From positions 310,001 through 374,000 of the forward strand of contig JAYRJL010000003.1 in assembly GCA_041906305.1 (NCBI GenBank): a DNA stretch of 64,000 bases, written 5' to 3'. Made by a program: the position numbers and the translations under genes. Under the pieces are notes generated by a model, which worked only from the letters and a program-made list of their open reading frames with translations, searched no databases and had not been told where the DNA came from. Shown here in pieces: positions 35,229-43,651 of this stretch. How positions within the stretch are numbered: position 1 is the first letter of the stretch; each line of letters begins with the position of its first letter. Source of the DNA: SHVZ01 sp041906305 (GTDB lineage: Bacteria > Pseudomonadota > Alphaproteobacteria > SHVZ01).

Positions 35229-35684
35229 AACACTTCCGAATCGGGACAGCCAGGCCGCCTGGCGCCCCCTGGCCTGGCCATCTGCGTCGCCTCGACAACG
35301 ATAGAGATCCCCCTGCTCCTGGTGCCGGCGCCGGCGGGCTTCCCCTCCCCGGCCGAGGACTTCACCGAAGCGCCGATCGACTTCAACGAACTCCTGATCC
35401 GGGACGCGGCCGCGACCTTCGTCGCCAGGATCAAGGGCGACAGCATGGAAGGTGCCGGACTGTTCGACGGCGACCTGGTCGTGGTCAGCCGCGCACGGCG
35501 ACCGAGGAGCGGCGACATCGTGCTCGCCGTCCTCGACGACGAGTTCGTGCTGAAGCGCCTGGTGCGGGCGGGCGATCGCGTGATCCTTCACGCCGAAAGC
35601 CCGCACTACGCCGACATCGAAGTGACATCCGAGAGGAGCTTCTCGGTGTGGGGTGTGATCGTGCATTCGATCCGGACGTTCTGA
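35220..35684 (+). CDS. umuD: UmuD-type self-cleaving protein
   Basis: 154 aa. Matches UmuD over the whole S24 domain: self-cleavage site 'APAGFPSPAEDF' (Ala39-Gly40, Cys-Gly in E. coli), Ser75 in 'KGDSM' and Lys112 in 'FVLKRL', with the family's 37-residue Ser-Lys spacing. Once cleaved through RecA filaments it activates the UmuC polymerase. The ATG at 35220 is inside the LexA box; an apparent upstream TTG falls in the -35 hexamer and is rejected. Stop overlaps the umuC start. Confidence 0.92.
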   Translation: MLNNTSESGQPGRLAPPGLAICVASTTIEIPLLLVPAPAGFPSPAEDFTEAPIDFNELLIRDAAATFVARIKGDSMEGAGLFDGDLVVVSRARRPRSGDIVLAVLDDEFVLKRLVRAGDRVILHAESPHYADIEVTSERSFSVWGVIVHSIRTF

Positions 35685-36991
35685 TGCGACGGCCGATAGC
35701 GCTGCTGGACGTCAATTCGATGTACTGCTCGGTCGAGGCAGTCTTCCAGCCGGAGCTTCGCGGAAAGCCTTGCGTGGTCCTGAGCAACAACGACGGCTGC
35801 GCCATCGCCAGGTCCGCCGAAGCGAAGGCGCACGTCGAGATGGGAGACCCCTGGCACCTCAACCGCGAAAAATGGGAAGCCGCCGGCATTATCGTGAGAT
35901 CGTCGAACTACGAGCTCTATGGCGACATGTCTCGCCGCGTCGTCGACGTCGTGAAGCGCTTCAGCCCGGAGGTCGAGATCTACTCGATCGACGAATGCTT
36001 CCTCGAGCTCGGCGGCTTCGAGCATCGTCTCGAGGCGCATGCGCGCGAGATGAAGGAAGAGGTCTATCGCCTCGTAGGGCTTCCCGTCTGCGTCGGCGTC
36101 GCGCCGACCAAGACCCTGGCGAAGGTCGCCAACAAGTCGGCGAAGAAGGATCCGTCCTCTGGCGGCGTCAGGATCCTGATGGAAGACGAAGAACAGGTCG
36201 CGGCGCTCTCGAAGATCGCGCTGACCGATCTGTGGGGCGTGAAGGAGCGCCTGGCGGCCAGGCTCGCGGAGATCGGCGTCATGACGCCGCTTGACCTCCG
36301 GCGTGTCGATCCGCGCATCGTCAAGGAGCGCATCGGCGTCGTGGCCCAGCGCACCGCTCTCGAGCTGCGCGGGATCCGAGCGATTGCTTTCGAGGAAGGC
36401 GTGGCGGACCGCAAGAGCATCGTCGTCTCGCGCTCCTTCGGCCGGCCGATCGAGACGCTGGAGGAGATGCGGCAGGCGATCGTCGTCTATGCCAGCACCG
36501 CGGCCGCCAAGCTCCGTCGCCAGGACCTCGCGGCGCGCGTGCTGCAGGTCTTCCTGCAAACCAACCCGTTCAAGGCGGCGGACCGCCAGCGCTCCGCCGG
36601 AAAGACGATCGAGCTTCCGGTGGCAACGGCGGACACGAGCAAGATCGCCGGCGCGGCCGTGGCGGCGATCGAGGCGATCTGGCGGCCCGGCTTCAGGTAC
36701 AAGAAATGCGGCGTCATGCTGCTCGAGCTGGCGAAGGCGTCCTCGATCGGCGACGGGCTTTTCGACCAGGCCGACAGCAACGGATCGCAGGCGCGTATGC
36801 GGGCGATGGACGCGATCAACTCCAAATTCGGCCGCGGCACGATCGGCGTCGCCGGCGCCCTGGTTCCGCCGGCGAAGCGGTCAGGCAGGATCGCGTGGAC
36901 GATGCGGCGGGATCGGCTGTCGCGCTGCTACACGACGCGCATCGAGGACGTGCTGGTCGTTGGCGCTCCTGATACAAAAGCCTCGAAGTAG
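35684..36991 (+). CDS. umuC: UmuC-type Y-family DNA polymerase V subunit
   Basis: 435 aa, full length. 'IALLDVNSMYCSVEAVF' (5-21; catalytic Asp9) and 'YSIDECFLEL' (100-109; D103/E104) form the palm active site; 'CVGVAPTKTLAKVANKSAK' is the helix-hairpin region and the C-terminus has the UmuC-specific DUF4113 part ('RSGRIAWTMRRDRLSRCYTTR'). With UmuD' it copies past lesions with low fidelity. Chromosomal-type umuDC on an island beside repair genes is a known way for mobile DNA to raise mutation rate. Confidence 0.95.
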   Translation: MRRPIALLDVNSMYCSVEAVFQPELRGKPCVVLSNNDGCAIARSAEAKAHVEMGDPWHLNREKWEAAGIIVRSSNYELYGDMSRRVVDVVKRFSPEVEIYSIDECFLELGGFEHRLEAHAREMKEEVYRLVGLPVCVGVAPTKTLAKVANKSAKKDPSSGGVRILMEDEEQVAALSKIALTDLWGVKERLAARLAEIGVMTPLDLRRVDPRIVKERIGVVAQRTALELRGIRAIAFEEGVADRKSIVVSRSFGRPIETLEEMRQAIVVYASTAAAKLRRQDLAARVLQVFLQTNPFKAADRQRSAGKTIELPVATADTSKIAGAAVAAIEAIWRPGFRYKKCGVMLLELAKASSIGDGLFDQADSNGSQARMRAMDAINSKFGRGTIGVAGALVPPAKRSGRIAWTMRRDRLSRCYTTRIEDVLVVGAPDTKASK

Positions 36992-37019
36992 ATTTGGAAG
37001 AAACTCATCCGGTGGCGCT

Positions 37020-37592
37020 ATGAAGAGAACCGATAAGCCCCCATTGCGAGTTCTCCTCGACGGCTCGATTCACACAAGAGATCTTATGCTCGGTCGGGAG
37101 AAGGATCAGCCATTGCCGGTCCTAGGCCATCCTGATGAAGGCGAACTGCGGATTCTCGCCGGCTGCTTGATAGGGAAATGGGATGGAGTGCCAATAGTTG
37201 CCAGAGACAAGTGGCACCGTGGTCGATTTTCCAAGGAGAGGTTCTGGCAGGTTGGCGCTGTAAAAGTATGGGACGACATCCCCCAGGTCCGGCCGCACGA
37301 CAACAAGCCTTGGTTCGTTACCACCGACCTGGTGAAAGTCGACGAAGCCGTAATGCGGCGATGTCTCGATAAGGGATGGCTTACAAATTCCGGGCCTTGG
37401 AAATGGCTGACGGAGTCCGGATACATCAGCACGATTGTAGCGATGGAACGAGGCGCTGTTCCATCAGGATGGTCGGCTGAGGCATCGAGCGCCATGCTCG
37501 ACAACTGGAAGCATGATCGACAGAAGAGCGAGGAAAAGCGAAGGCTCGAGAGGAACGGCTGGTGGATGTCGGTTAGAGACCCATCGAGTTAG
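37020..37592 (+). CDS. Hypothetical protein downstream of umuC, 190 aa
   Basis: Unrecognised. ATG 37020 lies 28 bases after umuC in the same direction, so it may be SOS-co-expressed. Tryptophan-rich, soluble, no signal peptide; a basic helical C-terminus ('DRQKSEEKRRLERNGWWMSV'). Base composition is a little more AT-rich than umuC, hinting at a separate origin. Its end lies 12 bases from the end of the convergent ligase gene. Confidence 0.65.
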   Translation: MKRTDKPPLRVLLDGSIHTRDLMLGREKDQPLPVLGHPDEGELRILAGCLIGKWDGVPIVARDKWHRGRFSKERFWQVGAVKVWDDIPQVRPHDNKPWFVTTDLVKVDEAVMRRCLDKGWLTNSGPWKWLTESGYISTIVAMERGAVPSGWSAEASSAMLDNWKHDRQKSEEKRRLERNGWWMSVRDPSS

Positions 37593-37604
37593 CCACCGTC
37601 CTAC

Positions 37605-38528
37605 CTATTTCGGAAGGCCCAAGAAATACGCATGCCGGAGTTTTCCGCTCTCGGTCGTCCCCCGATATCCCACCGCGATCTTCCGCACCGGCTTCACGAA
37701 CCTGACGCCGCGCTTCTTCAGGATCGGCGTCGGCTTGTCGGCGAAGGGATTCCGCGGCTGCATCTTGCCGGCGAGCGCCGACTTGATCGCCGCCGCATGG
37801 CGCTCCGGAATGCTCACATGACCGCGGTAGAGGATGTTGAGGCCCTCGCGCTCGCCGAAATAGGTCTCCACGGCGCCCGAGCTCGATGGCACGTAGCCGC
37901 AGATCACATAGGTCGACTCCTGCCGGCAGATCGCCTTCCGCCAGACCGCGCCGCCGCGGTCGCCCGGGATGTAGCGGCTGTCGCGAAGCTTCGAGACCAC
38001 GCCCTCGACGCCGAGCTGGCAGGCGCGCGCGTGCATCGTCTCGCCGTCGACTTCCTCGTAATGCTGGGAGAACCTGAGCGGACTCGAACGCGGCAGGTCG
38101 CCGAGCAGGCGCCCGAGGATCGACTTCCGCTCATGCAGCGGCAGCGACTTCAGATCCTTGCCGTCGAGGAACATGAGGTCGAAGAGGTAGACGCGAAGCC
38201 GGTCGGTGCGGCGCGAGCCGAGATCGTTCTGCAGGGCGCCGAAGTCGGAGACGCCATTCGGCGCCTCGACCACGAGCTCGCCGTCGAGATATGCCGAGGC
38301 GGCATCGAGCGCGGCGATCGCCGATGCGATCTCCGGCCCGGCCTTCTTCGTATAGTCGGATCCGCCGGAGCTCAGCACCGACACCTGGCCTCGATCGAGG
38401 CGGATGCCGACGCGGTAGCCGTCGAACTTGATTTCGTGCAACCAGCGATCTCCCGAAGGCGGCCTTTCATGGCGCTTCGGCTTGCTGGGATCGATGAAGT
38501 CAGGTGGCGATGCGTTGCGCTTCGCCAT
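37605..38528 (-). CDS. Stand-alone ATP-dependent DNA ligase (LigD ligase-domain type)
   Basis: 307 aa. Motif I 'EIKFDGYRV' (adenylated Lys34), motif III 'LFDLMFLDG' region, 'LDGELVV' (81-87), motif IV 'VEGVVSKL' and the OB-fold end 'LRHAYFLGL' are all present, as in the ligase module of bacterial NHEJ LigD. The polymerase and phosphoesterase modules are absent and no ku gene is in the window. ATG 38528 is inside the stop codon of the SANT-like gene, so the two are coupled. Likely seals nicks in an accessory end-joining or repair pathway. Confidence 0.9.
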   Translation of the reverse strand: MAKRNASPPDFIDPSKPKRHERPPSGDRWLHEIKFDGYRVGIRLDRGQVSVLSSGGSDYTKKAGPEIASAIAALDAASAYLDGELVVEAPNGVSDFGALQNDLGSRRTDRLRVYLFDLMFLDGKDLKSLPLHERKSILGRLLGDLPRSSPLRFSQHYEEVDGETMHARACQLGVEGVVSKLRDSRYIPGDRGGAVWRKAICRQESTYVICGYVPSSSGAVETYFGEREGLNILYRGHVSIPERHAAAIKSALAGKMQPRNPFADKPTPILKKRGVRFVKPVRKIAVGYRGTTESGKLRHAYFLGLPK

Positions 38529-38722
38529 CAGCCGTAGGGCGACCGGTTCGGCGGCATCAGGGAGATGTGCTCGGCCCGCGCCTTGCCGCGGATCGAGTCC
38601 TCGGTGCGCGCGAGCTTGAGACCCATGACGCGGGTCGGAGTGTTGCCCTTTGCCAGCTGCTTCAGCAGCTTCACGTCTTCCCTCGACCACGGCTTACCGT
38701 GGTTCTTAGGCGTCTTGGCCAT
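38528..38722 (-). CDS. SANT/Myb-like small DNA-binding protein
   Basis: 64 aa. 'GKPWSREDVKLLKQLAKGNTPTRVMGLKLARTEDSIRGKA' is a Myb/SANT-type three-helix unit with the conserved tryptophan and the 'RT.D.IR.KA' third helix, seen in many short rhizobial proteins encoded next to LigD-type ligases. ATG 38722; stop overlaps the ligase start. It may recruit the ligase to DNA. The 109 bases to the divergent GIY-YIG gene hold the promoters. Confidence 0.78.
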   Translation of the reverse strand: MAKTPKNHGKPWSREDVKLLKQLAKGNTPTRVMGLKLARTEDSIRGKARAEHISLMPPNRSPYG

Positions 38723-38831
38723 GTGATACCTCAAAGGTGGACCATGGCGGTGAACACCGAAGGTGGCGTGTTGGACGCACCGTCGCACTAAAATGCGTCC
38801 AATTAACGCCGCCATATCGTGAGAGATCCCG

Positions 38832-39566
38832 ATGCCGCTTCGCCTGAATCCCCAGACCTCAGCCGCGCTCAGGCACTACGTCTACGTCTACATAGACCCC
38901 TTCACCGGCGCTCCCTTCTACATCGGCAAGGGACATGGGCCCCGCATGCTTGCCCATGTGTCCGGGCACGGGAACAAGGCGACCTCGGCCCGCATCGACG
39001 AGATACGGCGGAAAGGCGGGGAGCCCAGGATCGACATCCTCGCTCACGGCTTCGACGATCACGACACCGCCTGCAAGGTCGAGGCAGCCGCCATCGACCT
39101 CCTCGCGCGCGACACGCTGACCAACCTGGTGCGCGGACGCGGCACCGTCGAGTTCGGGCGGCGATCTTTGCAGGAGCTCGACGCGCTCTATGGCGCCAGG
39201 CCGGTCGATATCGTCCATCCGACGATGCTCATCCGCATCAACAAGCGCTACCGGCCAGAGATGTCGGACATCGAGCTCTACGAGTCGACGAGGGGCGTGT
39301 GGAAAGCGTCGGGACCGAGGAGGGACGCGGCGAGGTTCGCCTTCGCGGTCTTCCAAGGCGTCGTCCGCGAGGTCTACGAGATCTCGAGCTGGCATGCAGC
39401 TGGAACGACGCCCTACCGGACACGGGACGACGTCGATGCGCGCGGAAGGTTCGAGTTCATCGGCAAGGTGGCGGACGAGAAGGTCCGCCGCCGGTACAAG
39501 TGGCGGCTGGTGAAGGAGTATCTGACCGAGAAGGCACAGAACCCGATCTGCTATGCGGGGTGCTGA
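38832..39566 (+). CDS. GIY-YIG nuclease family protein (LEM-3-like)
   Basis: 244 aa. The GIY-YIG core is at the N-terminus: 'HYVYVYIDPFTGAPFYIGKGHGPRMLAHV' (15-43) and the catalytic Glu in 'KVEAAAIDLL' after 'HDTAC'. This subgroup resembles the LEM-3/Ankle1 GIY-YIG domain. The C-terminal ~100 residues are of unknown function. ATG 38832. Divergent from the SANT-ligase pair and convergent with the exonuclease operon. Confidence 0.82.
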   Translation: MPLRLNPQTSAALRHYVYVYIDPFTGAPFYIGKGHGPRMLAHVSGHGNKATSARIDEIRRKGGEPRIDILAHGFDDHDTACKVEAAAIDLLARDTLTNLVRGRGTVEFGRRSLQELDALYGARPVDIVHPTMLIRINKRYRPEMSDIELYESTRGVWKASGPRRDAARFAFAVFQGVVREVYEISSWHAAGTTPYRTRDDVDARGRFEFIGKVADEKVRRRYKWRLVKEYLTEKAQNPICYAGC

Positions 39567-39573
39567 TCGTGAT

Positions 39574-40422
39574 CTACGGATCTGGATCGAACTTCTTCTT
39601 GCCCACAGCCGCGATCCTGAAATTCGCAACATCGAGCGAACCGAAGAAGCTGTTCTCCAGGCGCAAATCCTCCGCACTGACTTCACCCTTCTCGAGGCGT
39701 TCCCTGTCTCGATCGCGCGACGCCTGCTTCTGACGCGCCCGTTCCGCCGGGTCGAACGATTGAACGGTGGCCCTCGCGATCTCCAGCCCGCTCTGCGTCA
39801 CCGTCTTAGGTACGAGCAGATCGCTATAGCGCTCGATCATGGACCTTCCTGCCTCTTCAGCTCTTGCGAACCCCGCCTCGCGTTCGTCAATACTTCCAGC
39901 TCTCTTGATTTCGCGGTCGATCCCTCTTGCCAGTGCAAAGAAAACGGACAGCCGCGCTGCATCGGGGCCAGCGCGATGGAGAACAGGCCCTGATTGGTTG
40001 ATCAGCTTCTCGGCGACACTGTAGGCGATGTCCGAGATGACCTGAGAATAGTCGATCCACAGCGCGTCGACGTGGCGCCAGCGAAACGGATTGCCGCGGC
40101 CGACCAGGTCGAACAGACGTCGACACCAGAGCTTGTCGCGCTCGCTGTCGGAATAGACCGTCTCGCCGGCGAGCGCGGAGGCGATCTTCTGGATTGCGTC
40201 GGGAGGAGCGATACCGTGGGCGAAGAGATCGCCCATGAGGATGCCGTGGACCTTCTCGGCCGCAGGATCCCAGTCGTCCCAAGAGGGTGCCGGCTTGATA
40301 AGAACCGAGTCGACGGTGATCTCGCCGGACGCGGAGAGCCGCGCCCAGCCGATCTCGATCGGATAGGAGTGCTGGCTGAGCGAAGAAGCTTCACAGTCGA
40401 GGAAGATGAGATCGTTCGTCAT
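39574..40422 (-). CDS. DEDDh 3'-5' exonuclease
   Basis: 282 aa. The five DnaQ-fold residues can be placed: D9 and E11 in 'FLDCEASSL', D92 in 'VYSDSERDK', and H149 with D154 in 'HRAGPDA' (H-x4-D). About 100 C-terminal residues are helical and charged. Such enzymes trim DNA or RNA 3' ends. ATG 40422 overlaps the stop of the HAD gene (ATGA), making it the last gene of a four-gene operon with two phosphoesterases and a HAD phosphatase. Confidence 0.85.
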   Translation of the reverse strand: MTNDLIFLDCEASSLSQHSYPIEIGWARLSASGEITVDSVLIKPAPSWDDWDPAAEKVHGILMGDLFAHGIAPPDAIQKIASALAGETVYSDSERDKLWCRRLFDLVGRGNPFRWRHVDALWIDYSQVISDIAYSVAEKLINQSGPVLHRAGPDAARLSVFFALARGIDREIKRAGSIDEREAGFARAEEAGRSMIERYSDLLVPKTVTQSGLEIARATVQSFDPAERARQKQASRDRDRERLEKGEVSAEDLRLENSFFGSLDVANFRIAAVGKKKFDPDP

Positions 40423-40976
40423 GCCGGCCTCGGCGACCCGCCAACCGGCTCCGCGACACCCAACAGCTGCAGCGCCCGCCTGCAGTCGACAGCCGAGATC
40501 CCGCCTTCGGTGTCGACGCGGACCTGGCGCTTCCGGCAATCGCGCAGCCTGCGCCTGATCGCGGCATCGGCGATGTCCTTCGACGGGGTGAAGACCGGAT
40601 CATCATCGAGAACGCACCAGGCCGACACGCCAGGGTGGACATCGAGCCAGCCCAGGATTGCCTCCTGCTTGCGCTGGGCGAACGGCGCCTCGATCCACCA
40701 GTCATCGTGGAGCGTTTCGACGCGGAGGCCCTGGCTCTGCATGTAGTCATGCAGGGTCTGCCGGGTATAGTGCCGGCGCCAGTCCGAGTGCAGCACGATG
40801 CGCGCCTTCGCGTCCTCGACTAGGAGGTTGACGAAGGCAATCGCGGTCGGATCGAAATGATCACGAGGCCAATCGCAGGTGCCCTCACGCACCGACGCCA
40901 ACTGCTTCCGGAGCCTTTCGTCGCGCGAGATGCCAGAGATCATGACGCCGTCGATGTCGAGAAAGATGACGCGCAT
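40419..40976 (-). CDS. HAD-domain phosphatase (RNA-repair-like HAD)
   Basis: 185 aa. HAD motifs are 'IFLDIDGVM' (nucleophile D7, acid/base D9), 'IVLHSDWRR' (Ser64), Lys103 and 'CVLDDDPVF' (D124-126). The 'LHSDWR' form of motif II matches the HAD domain described in 'Swiss-army-knife' RNA-repair proteins. It could act as a nucleic-acid 3'-phosphatase. ATG 40976 lies three bases after the metallophosphoesterase stop. Confidence 0.85.
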   Translation of the reverse strand: MRVIFLDIDGVMISGISRDERLRKQLASVREGTCDWPRDHFDPTAIAFVNLLVEDAKARIVLHSDWRRHYTRQTLHDYMQSQGLRVETLHDDWWIEAPFAQRKQEAILGWLDVHPGVSAWCVLDDDPVFTPSKDIADAAIRRRLRDCRKRQVRVDTEGGISAVDCRRALQLLGVAEPVGGSPRPA

Positions 40977-40979
40977 CGC

Positions 40980-41837
40980 TTAGACCTCCAGCACCAGATC
41001 ATTGCGGAAGACCGGGTTCACCTCCTCGCCCCAATAGCCATAAGGATTGCAGACCACGCGCGTCCGCCCGATCGCATAGTCGGACGACATATGCGTGTGG
41101 CCGTGCAGCCAGAGATCCGGCTTCGTCTCCTCGATGAACGCCTCGAGGTCGGACGCATTGGTCGCACCGATCGGCTCGGCCGCGTCCTCAGGCGGCACGC
41201 TCCGGATCGACGGAGCCATATGCGTAACGACGACAGTCGGCCCCGGGAAGCTCTGCTCCAGTCGATCGCGCAGCCATCTCCGGTCGCGGTGATGGAATCC
41301 CAGCGTGTCCCGCGGCAGCAGCTTGCGCCAGTTGGCGTGCCCGGTGTCCTCCGGCCCGACGGTGATGTAGCGATAGTCGTTCTTGCCGATGGAGGCGGCC
41401 GCCAGGCAGCGGCCAATCCGCGCCTCGCCATGGATGGCGAAGTCGGTCCAAAGCGTGGTGCCGAGAAAGCGCACCGCTTGCCCTCCGACGACGAGGATCA
41501 GCTCGTCGCGGTCAAGAAGATGGACGCGCGTGCCGGCAAGCGCCAGGCGCATCTCGCGCAGCACCTTGTAGATCTTGCGGCCGTAGAACTCGTGGTTCCC
41601 AGGCACGAAGACCACCGGAACGTCGAGATAGTCCGACGCCGCGACAAGAGACGCGGCCGCATCCTTGCCGGGATCGAAGTCGCCGGGGATGACGAGCACG
41701 TCGATGAGACCTCGAAGCCGCGACAGATCGGGGCCATGGCTCCAGGGTGAGGCACCCGGAACAGGCGCCTCCATCCGGCGCCGCTTCGGCTTCGGCCAGA
41801 ACTCCCGGTGCAGATCGGACATGGGACCGATGCGCAC
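40980..41837 (-). CDS. Calcineurin-like metallophosphoesterase
   Basis: 285 aa. Complete metal-site set: 'MSDLHREF' (D8/H10), 'VIPGDFD', 'VPGNHEFYG', 'VTHMAPS' and 'WLHGHTHMS'. I start at GTG 41837 ('VRIGPMSDLH'), which gives the first strand of the fold and has GGAGTAG upstream; an ATG at 41822 would delete that strand. Four bases separate it from the upstream phosphoesterase gene. Substrate unknown; operon context suggests nucleic-acid ends or cyclic nucleotides. Confidence 0.9.
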   Translation of the reverse strand: MRIGPMSDLHREFWPKPKRRRMEAPVPGASPWSHGPDLSRLRGLIDVLVIPGDFDPGKDAAASLVAASDYLDVPVVFVPGNHEFYGRKIYKVLREMRLALAGTRVHLLDRDELILVVGGQAVRFLGTTLWTDFAIHGEARIGRCLAAASIGKNDYRYITVGPEDTGHANWRKLLPRDTLGFHHRDRRWLRDRLEQSFPGPTVVVTHMAPSIRSVPPEDAAEPIGATNASDLEAFIEETKPDLWLHGHTHMSSDYAIGRTRVVCNPYGYWGEEVNPVFRNDLVLEV

Positions 41838-41841
41838 GACA

Positions 41842-42396
41842 CTACTCCTCCCCACCGGCGCGGCCGGCACGGGGATCGACATGAGCGGGCAGGCGCGCGA
41901 GCTTCCTCGCGACCTCCTTGATCGAGATCGGCCGATACCCGTGGCAATCGACGCCGACATCCATCGACTGGCTGTCTCCTGGCATGCAGCCATGCGCGTG
42001 CCCGTAGAGCATCCACGAGCCGCGGCCGCTCTTGTTCCAGACCCGCATGGCGTAGTGGCAGAGCACGATCTTCGAGGTGAAGCCCTGGCCCGAGATCTCG
42101 ATCAGCGGCTGCGAGCTCGCCCAGCCCGGCAGGTTCCGGATCTCCTCGGGGTCATGGTTTCCGTAGACGAAGTGCTTGTGGCCCGGCAACTGGGCAAGCC
42201 TCGCCGCCGCCTTCGCCGGCTTCAGGAAGGCGAAGTCGCCCAGGTGATAGACGTCGTCGTCAGGCCCGACGCAGCTCTGCCAGTTGCGGATCAGGACGGC
42301 GTCCATCTCCTCGACGCTGGCGAACGGCCGCTTGCAATAGCGGATGACGTTGGCGTGGCCGAGATGGGTGTCCGAGATGAACCAGGTGTTCGACAT
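41842..42396 (-). CDS. Calcineurin-like phosphoesterase, small (YfcE/MJ0936-like size)
   Basis: 184 aa. 'WFISDTHLGHANVIRYCKRPF' (D9/H11), 'VYHLGDFAF', 'VYGNHD', 'VLCHYAMRVW' and 'LYGHAHG' are the five metal motifs. This subgroup is common on phages and mobile elements and is sometimes placed near RNA ligase or kinase genes. ATG 42396 is the first gene of the four-gene operon. It and the next phosphoesterase are different subfamilies, not a recent duplication. Confidence 0.9.
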   Translation of the reverse strand: MSNTWFISDTHLGHANVIRYCKRPFASVEEMDAVLIRNWQSCVGPDDDVYHLGDFAFLKPAKAAARLAQLPGHKHFVYGNHDPEEIRNLPGWASSQPLIEISGQGFTSKIVLCHYAMRVWNKSGRGSWMLYGHAHGCMPGDSQSMDVGVDCHGYRPISIKEVARKLARLPAHVDPRAGRAGGEE

Positions 42397-42728
42397 GACG
42401 CTGATCTCCAGGGAACGAAGGGCCTCGTTTGAGGCGCCGATCAAGCTGCATCCGGCCTCGCGACCGGGGCGGCTTCAATCCTGGAGGAGCGATTCCGCAA
42501 CGGCCGCCGGCGCCGGAAAGCGGCGCGGGTTGAATATGGCGGTTGCGTTTTTCATCACGTACATGATGCGGGATAAGGCGCCAGATCGCAATCCAAGCAT
42601 CGAGAGCGCGTGCAGTTTTCGGGACCATGTGACTCGAAAACGACAGCTGCAATTCCATCTGGATCGATGAATCTAGCCTCTCCTATAGTCCCCAGCCCAT
42701 CGATCGATTTCAGATCTCTACGAGCGCC
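42397..42728. other. Divergent intergenic region
   Basis: 332 bases between the phosphoesterase operon and the GIY-YIG gene. It should carry both promoters. I see a small inverted repeat CATCA/TGATG near 42555 but no LexA box and no gene. Confidence 0.4.
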
Positions 42729-43508
42729 ATGACCACGACTTCCTCCAGCTCAGGCTGGATCTACGCCTTCAAGGATGTCGGCTTCGACCGCGGCATCAAG
42801 ATCGGTCGCGATCGCAACCGCACCGACCGCTTTAAGATTTCGCAATGCTACTCGCCACGCGGCATCGAGCTCGTGGCGCTCTGGCATGTCGACGCGCCGA
42901 GGAACGGCTCCAGCGACGCCGCCTTCGCCGCGATCGAGACCAAGGCGCGCAGCCGGCTCAAGCGCCTCGAGACGGCCGACGGCGGCGACGAATGGGTCGA
43001 CGCCACCGCCGACGAGGCGATCGACGGCGTGTCGTCAGCGCTCGGCGTGAAGCCCGAGGCGACCTGGATAATGCTGGTGCCGCGGGCGACCTATTGCGAC
43101 TTCCGCAGCCCGAAGCGCATCGAGGAGGCGACGAAGTACCGCCAGCTGCTCTGGGCCTTCGTCGAGAACAAGACCGGCCGCATCAAGCTGCAGCGCTCCG
43201 ACATGTGGAACTGTCCTCTGCGTGAGCGGCGCACCTACAGCCTGCTCGGCTTCCCGGCGGTGAAGTGCTGGGGCTTCGAAGATCCGAAGCTGCACGTCGC
43301 CGGGAACCCGCGCATTCATGACGTCTGGGTGCAGGCGGTCGAGGAGCGCGGATATGGCGAGAAGGACGTCCGGGTCGGCTGGCTCAAGGAAGGCGTCGAG
43401 CTCGCGGAGATCGAAAGGCGCGCGGCGATCGCCGGCATGGTGGAGATCGACATCACGGACTTCGGTAGGAAGCCCGAAGGGCTAAGGCCGAACGACTACA
43501 AAGGGTAA
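42729..43508 (+). CDS. GIY-YIG (T5orf172/MUG113-type) nuclease-like protein
   Basis: 259 aa. 'WIYAFKDVGFDRGIKIGRDRNRTDRFKIS' (10-38) is the T5orf172 form of the GIY-YIG fold, followed by 'ELVALWHVDAPRNGSSDAAFAAIETKARSRL', where the IE.KA block holds the catalytic Glu. The C-terminal ~150 residues are unknown. ATG 42729. It is the second GIY-YIG gene flanking the exonuclease/phosphoesterase operon; the two are only distantly related. Confidence 0.78.
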   Translation: MTTTSSSSGWIYAFKDVGFDRGIKIGRDRNRTDRFKISQCYSPRGIELVALWHVDAPRNGSSDAAFAAIETKARSRLKRLETADGGDEWVDATADEAIDGVSSALGVKPEATWIMLVPRATYCDFRSPKRIEEATKYRQLLWAFVENKTGRIKLQRSDMWNCPLRERRTYSLLGFPAVKCWGFEDPKLHVAGNPRIHDVWVQAVEERGYGEKDVRVGWLKEGVELAEIERRAAIAGMVEIDITDFGRKPEGLRPNDYKG

Positions 43509-43546
43509 GGAGCAGACGATACCGACAACGTCGTGCCGGCACGGCG

Positions 43547-43651
43547 ATGGTGCTGTTCGTCCTGACCATGCTCTTCATCCTGGTCGTGATGGCGTGCGAG
43601 ATCGGATCCAGGCTTGTCTCCGACCCGGATCTCGAACCGGGGATCGCCTGA
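43547..43651 (+). CDS. Possible very small membrane protein, 34 aa
   Basis: ATG 43547 to TGA 43651: 'MVLFVLTMLFILVVMACEIG' is one strong hydrophobic helix, followed by an acidic tail. It lies 38 bases after the GIY-YIG gene in the same direction. Such short single-helix proteins can be toxins or regulators, but no family or antisense RNA is seen, and chance is possible. Confidence 0.3.
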   Translation: MVLFVLTMLFILVVMACEIGSRLVSDPDLEPGIA

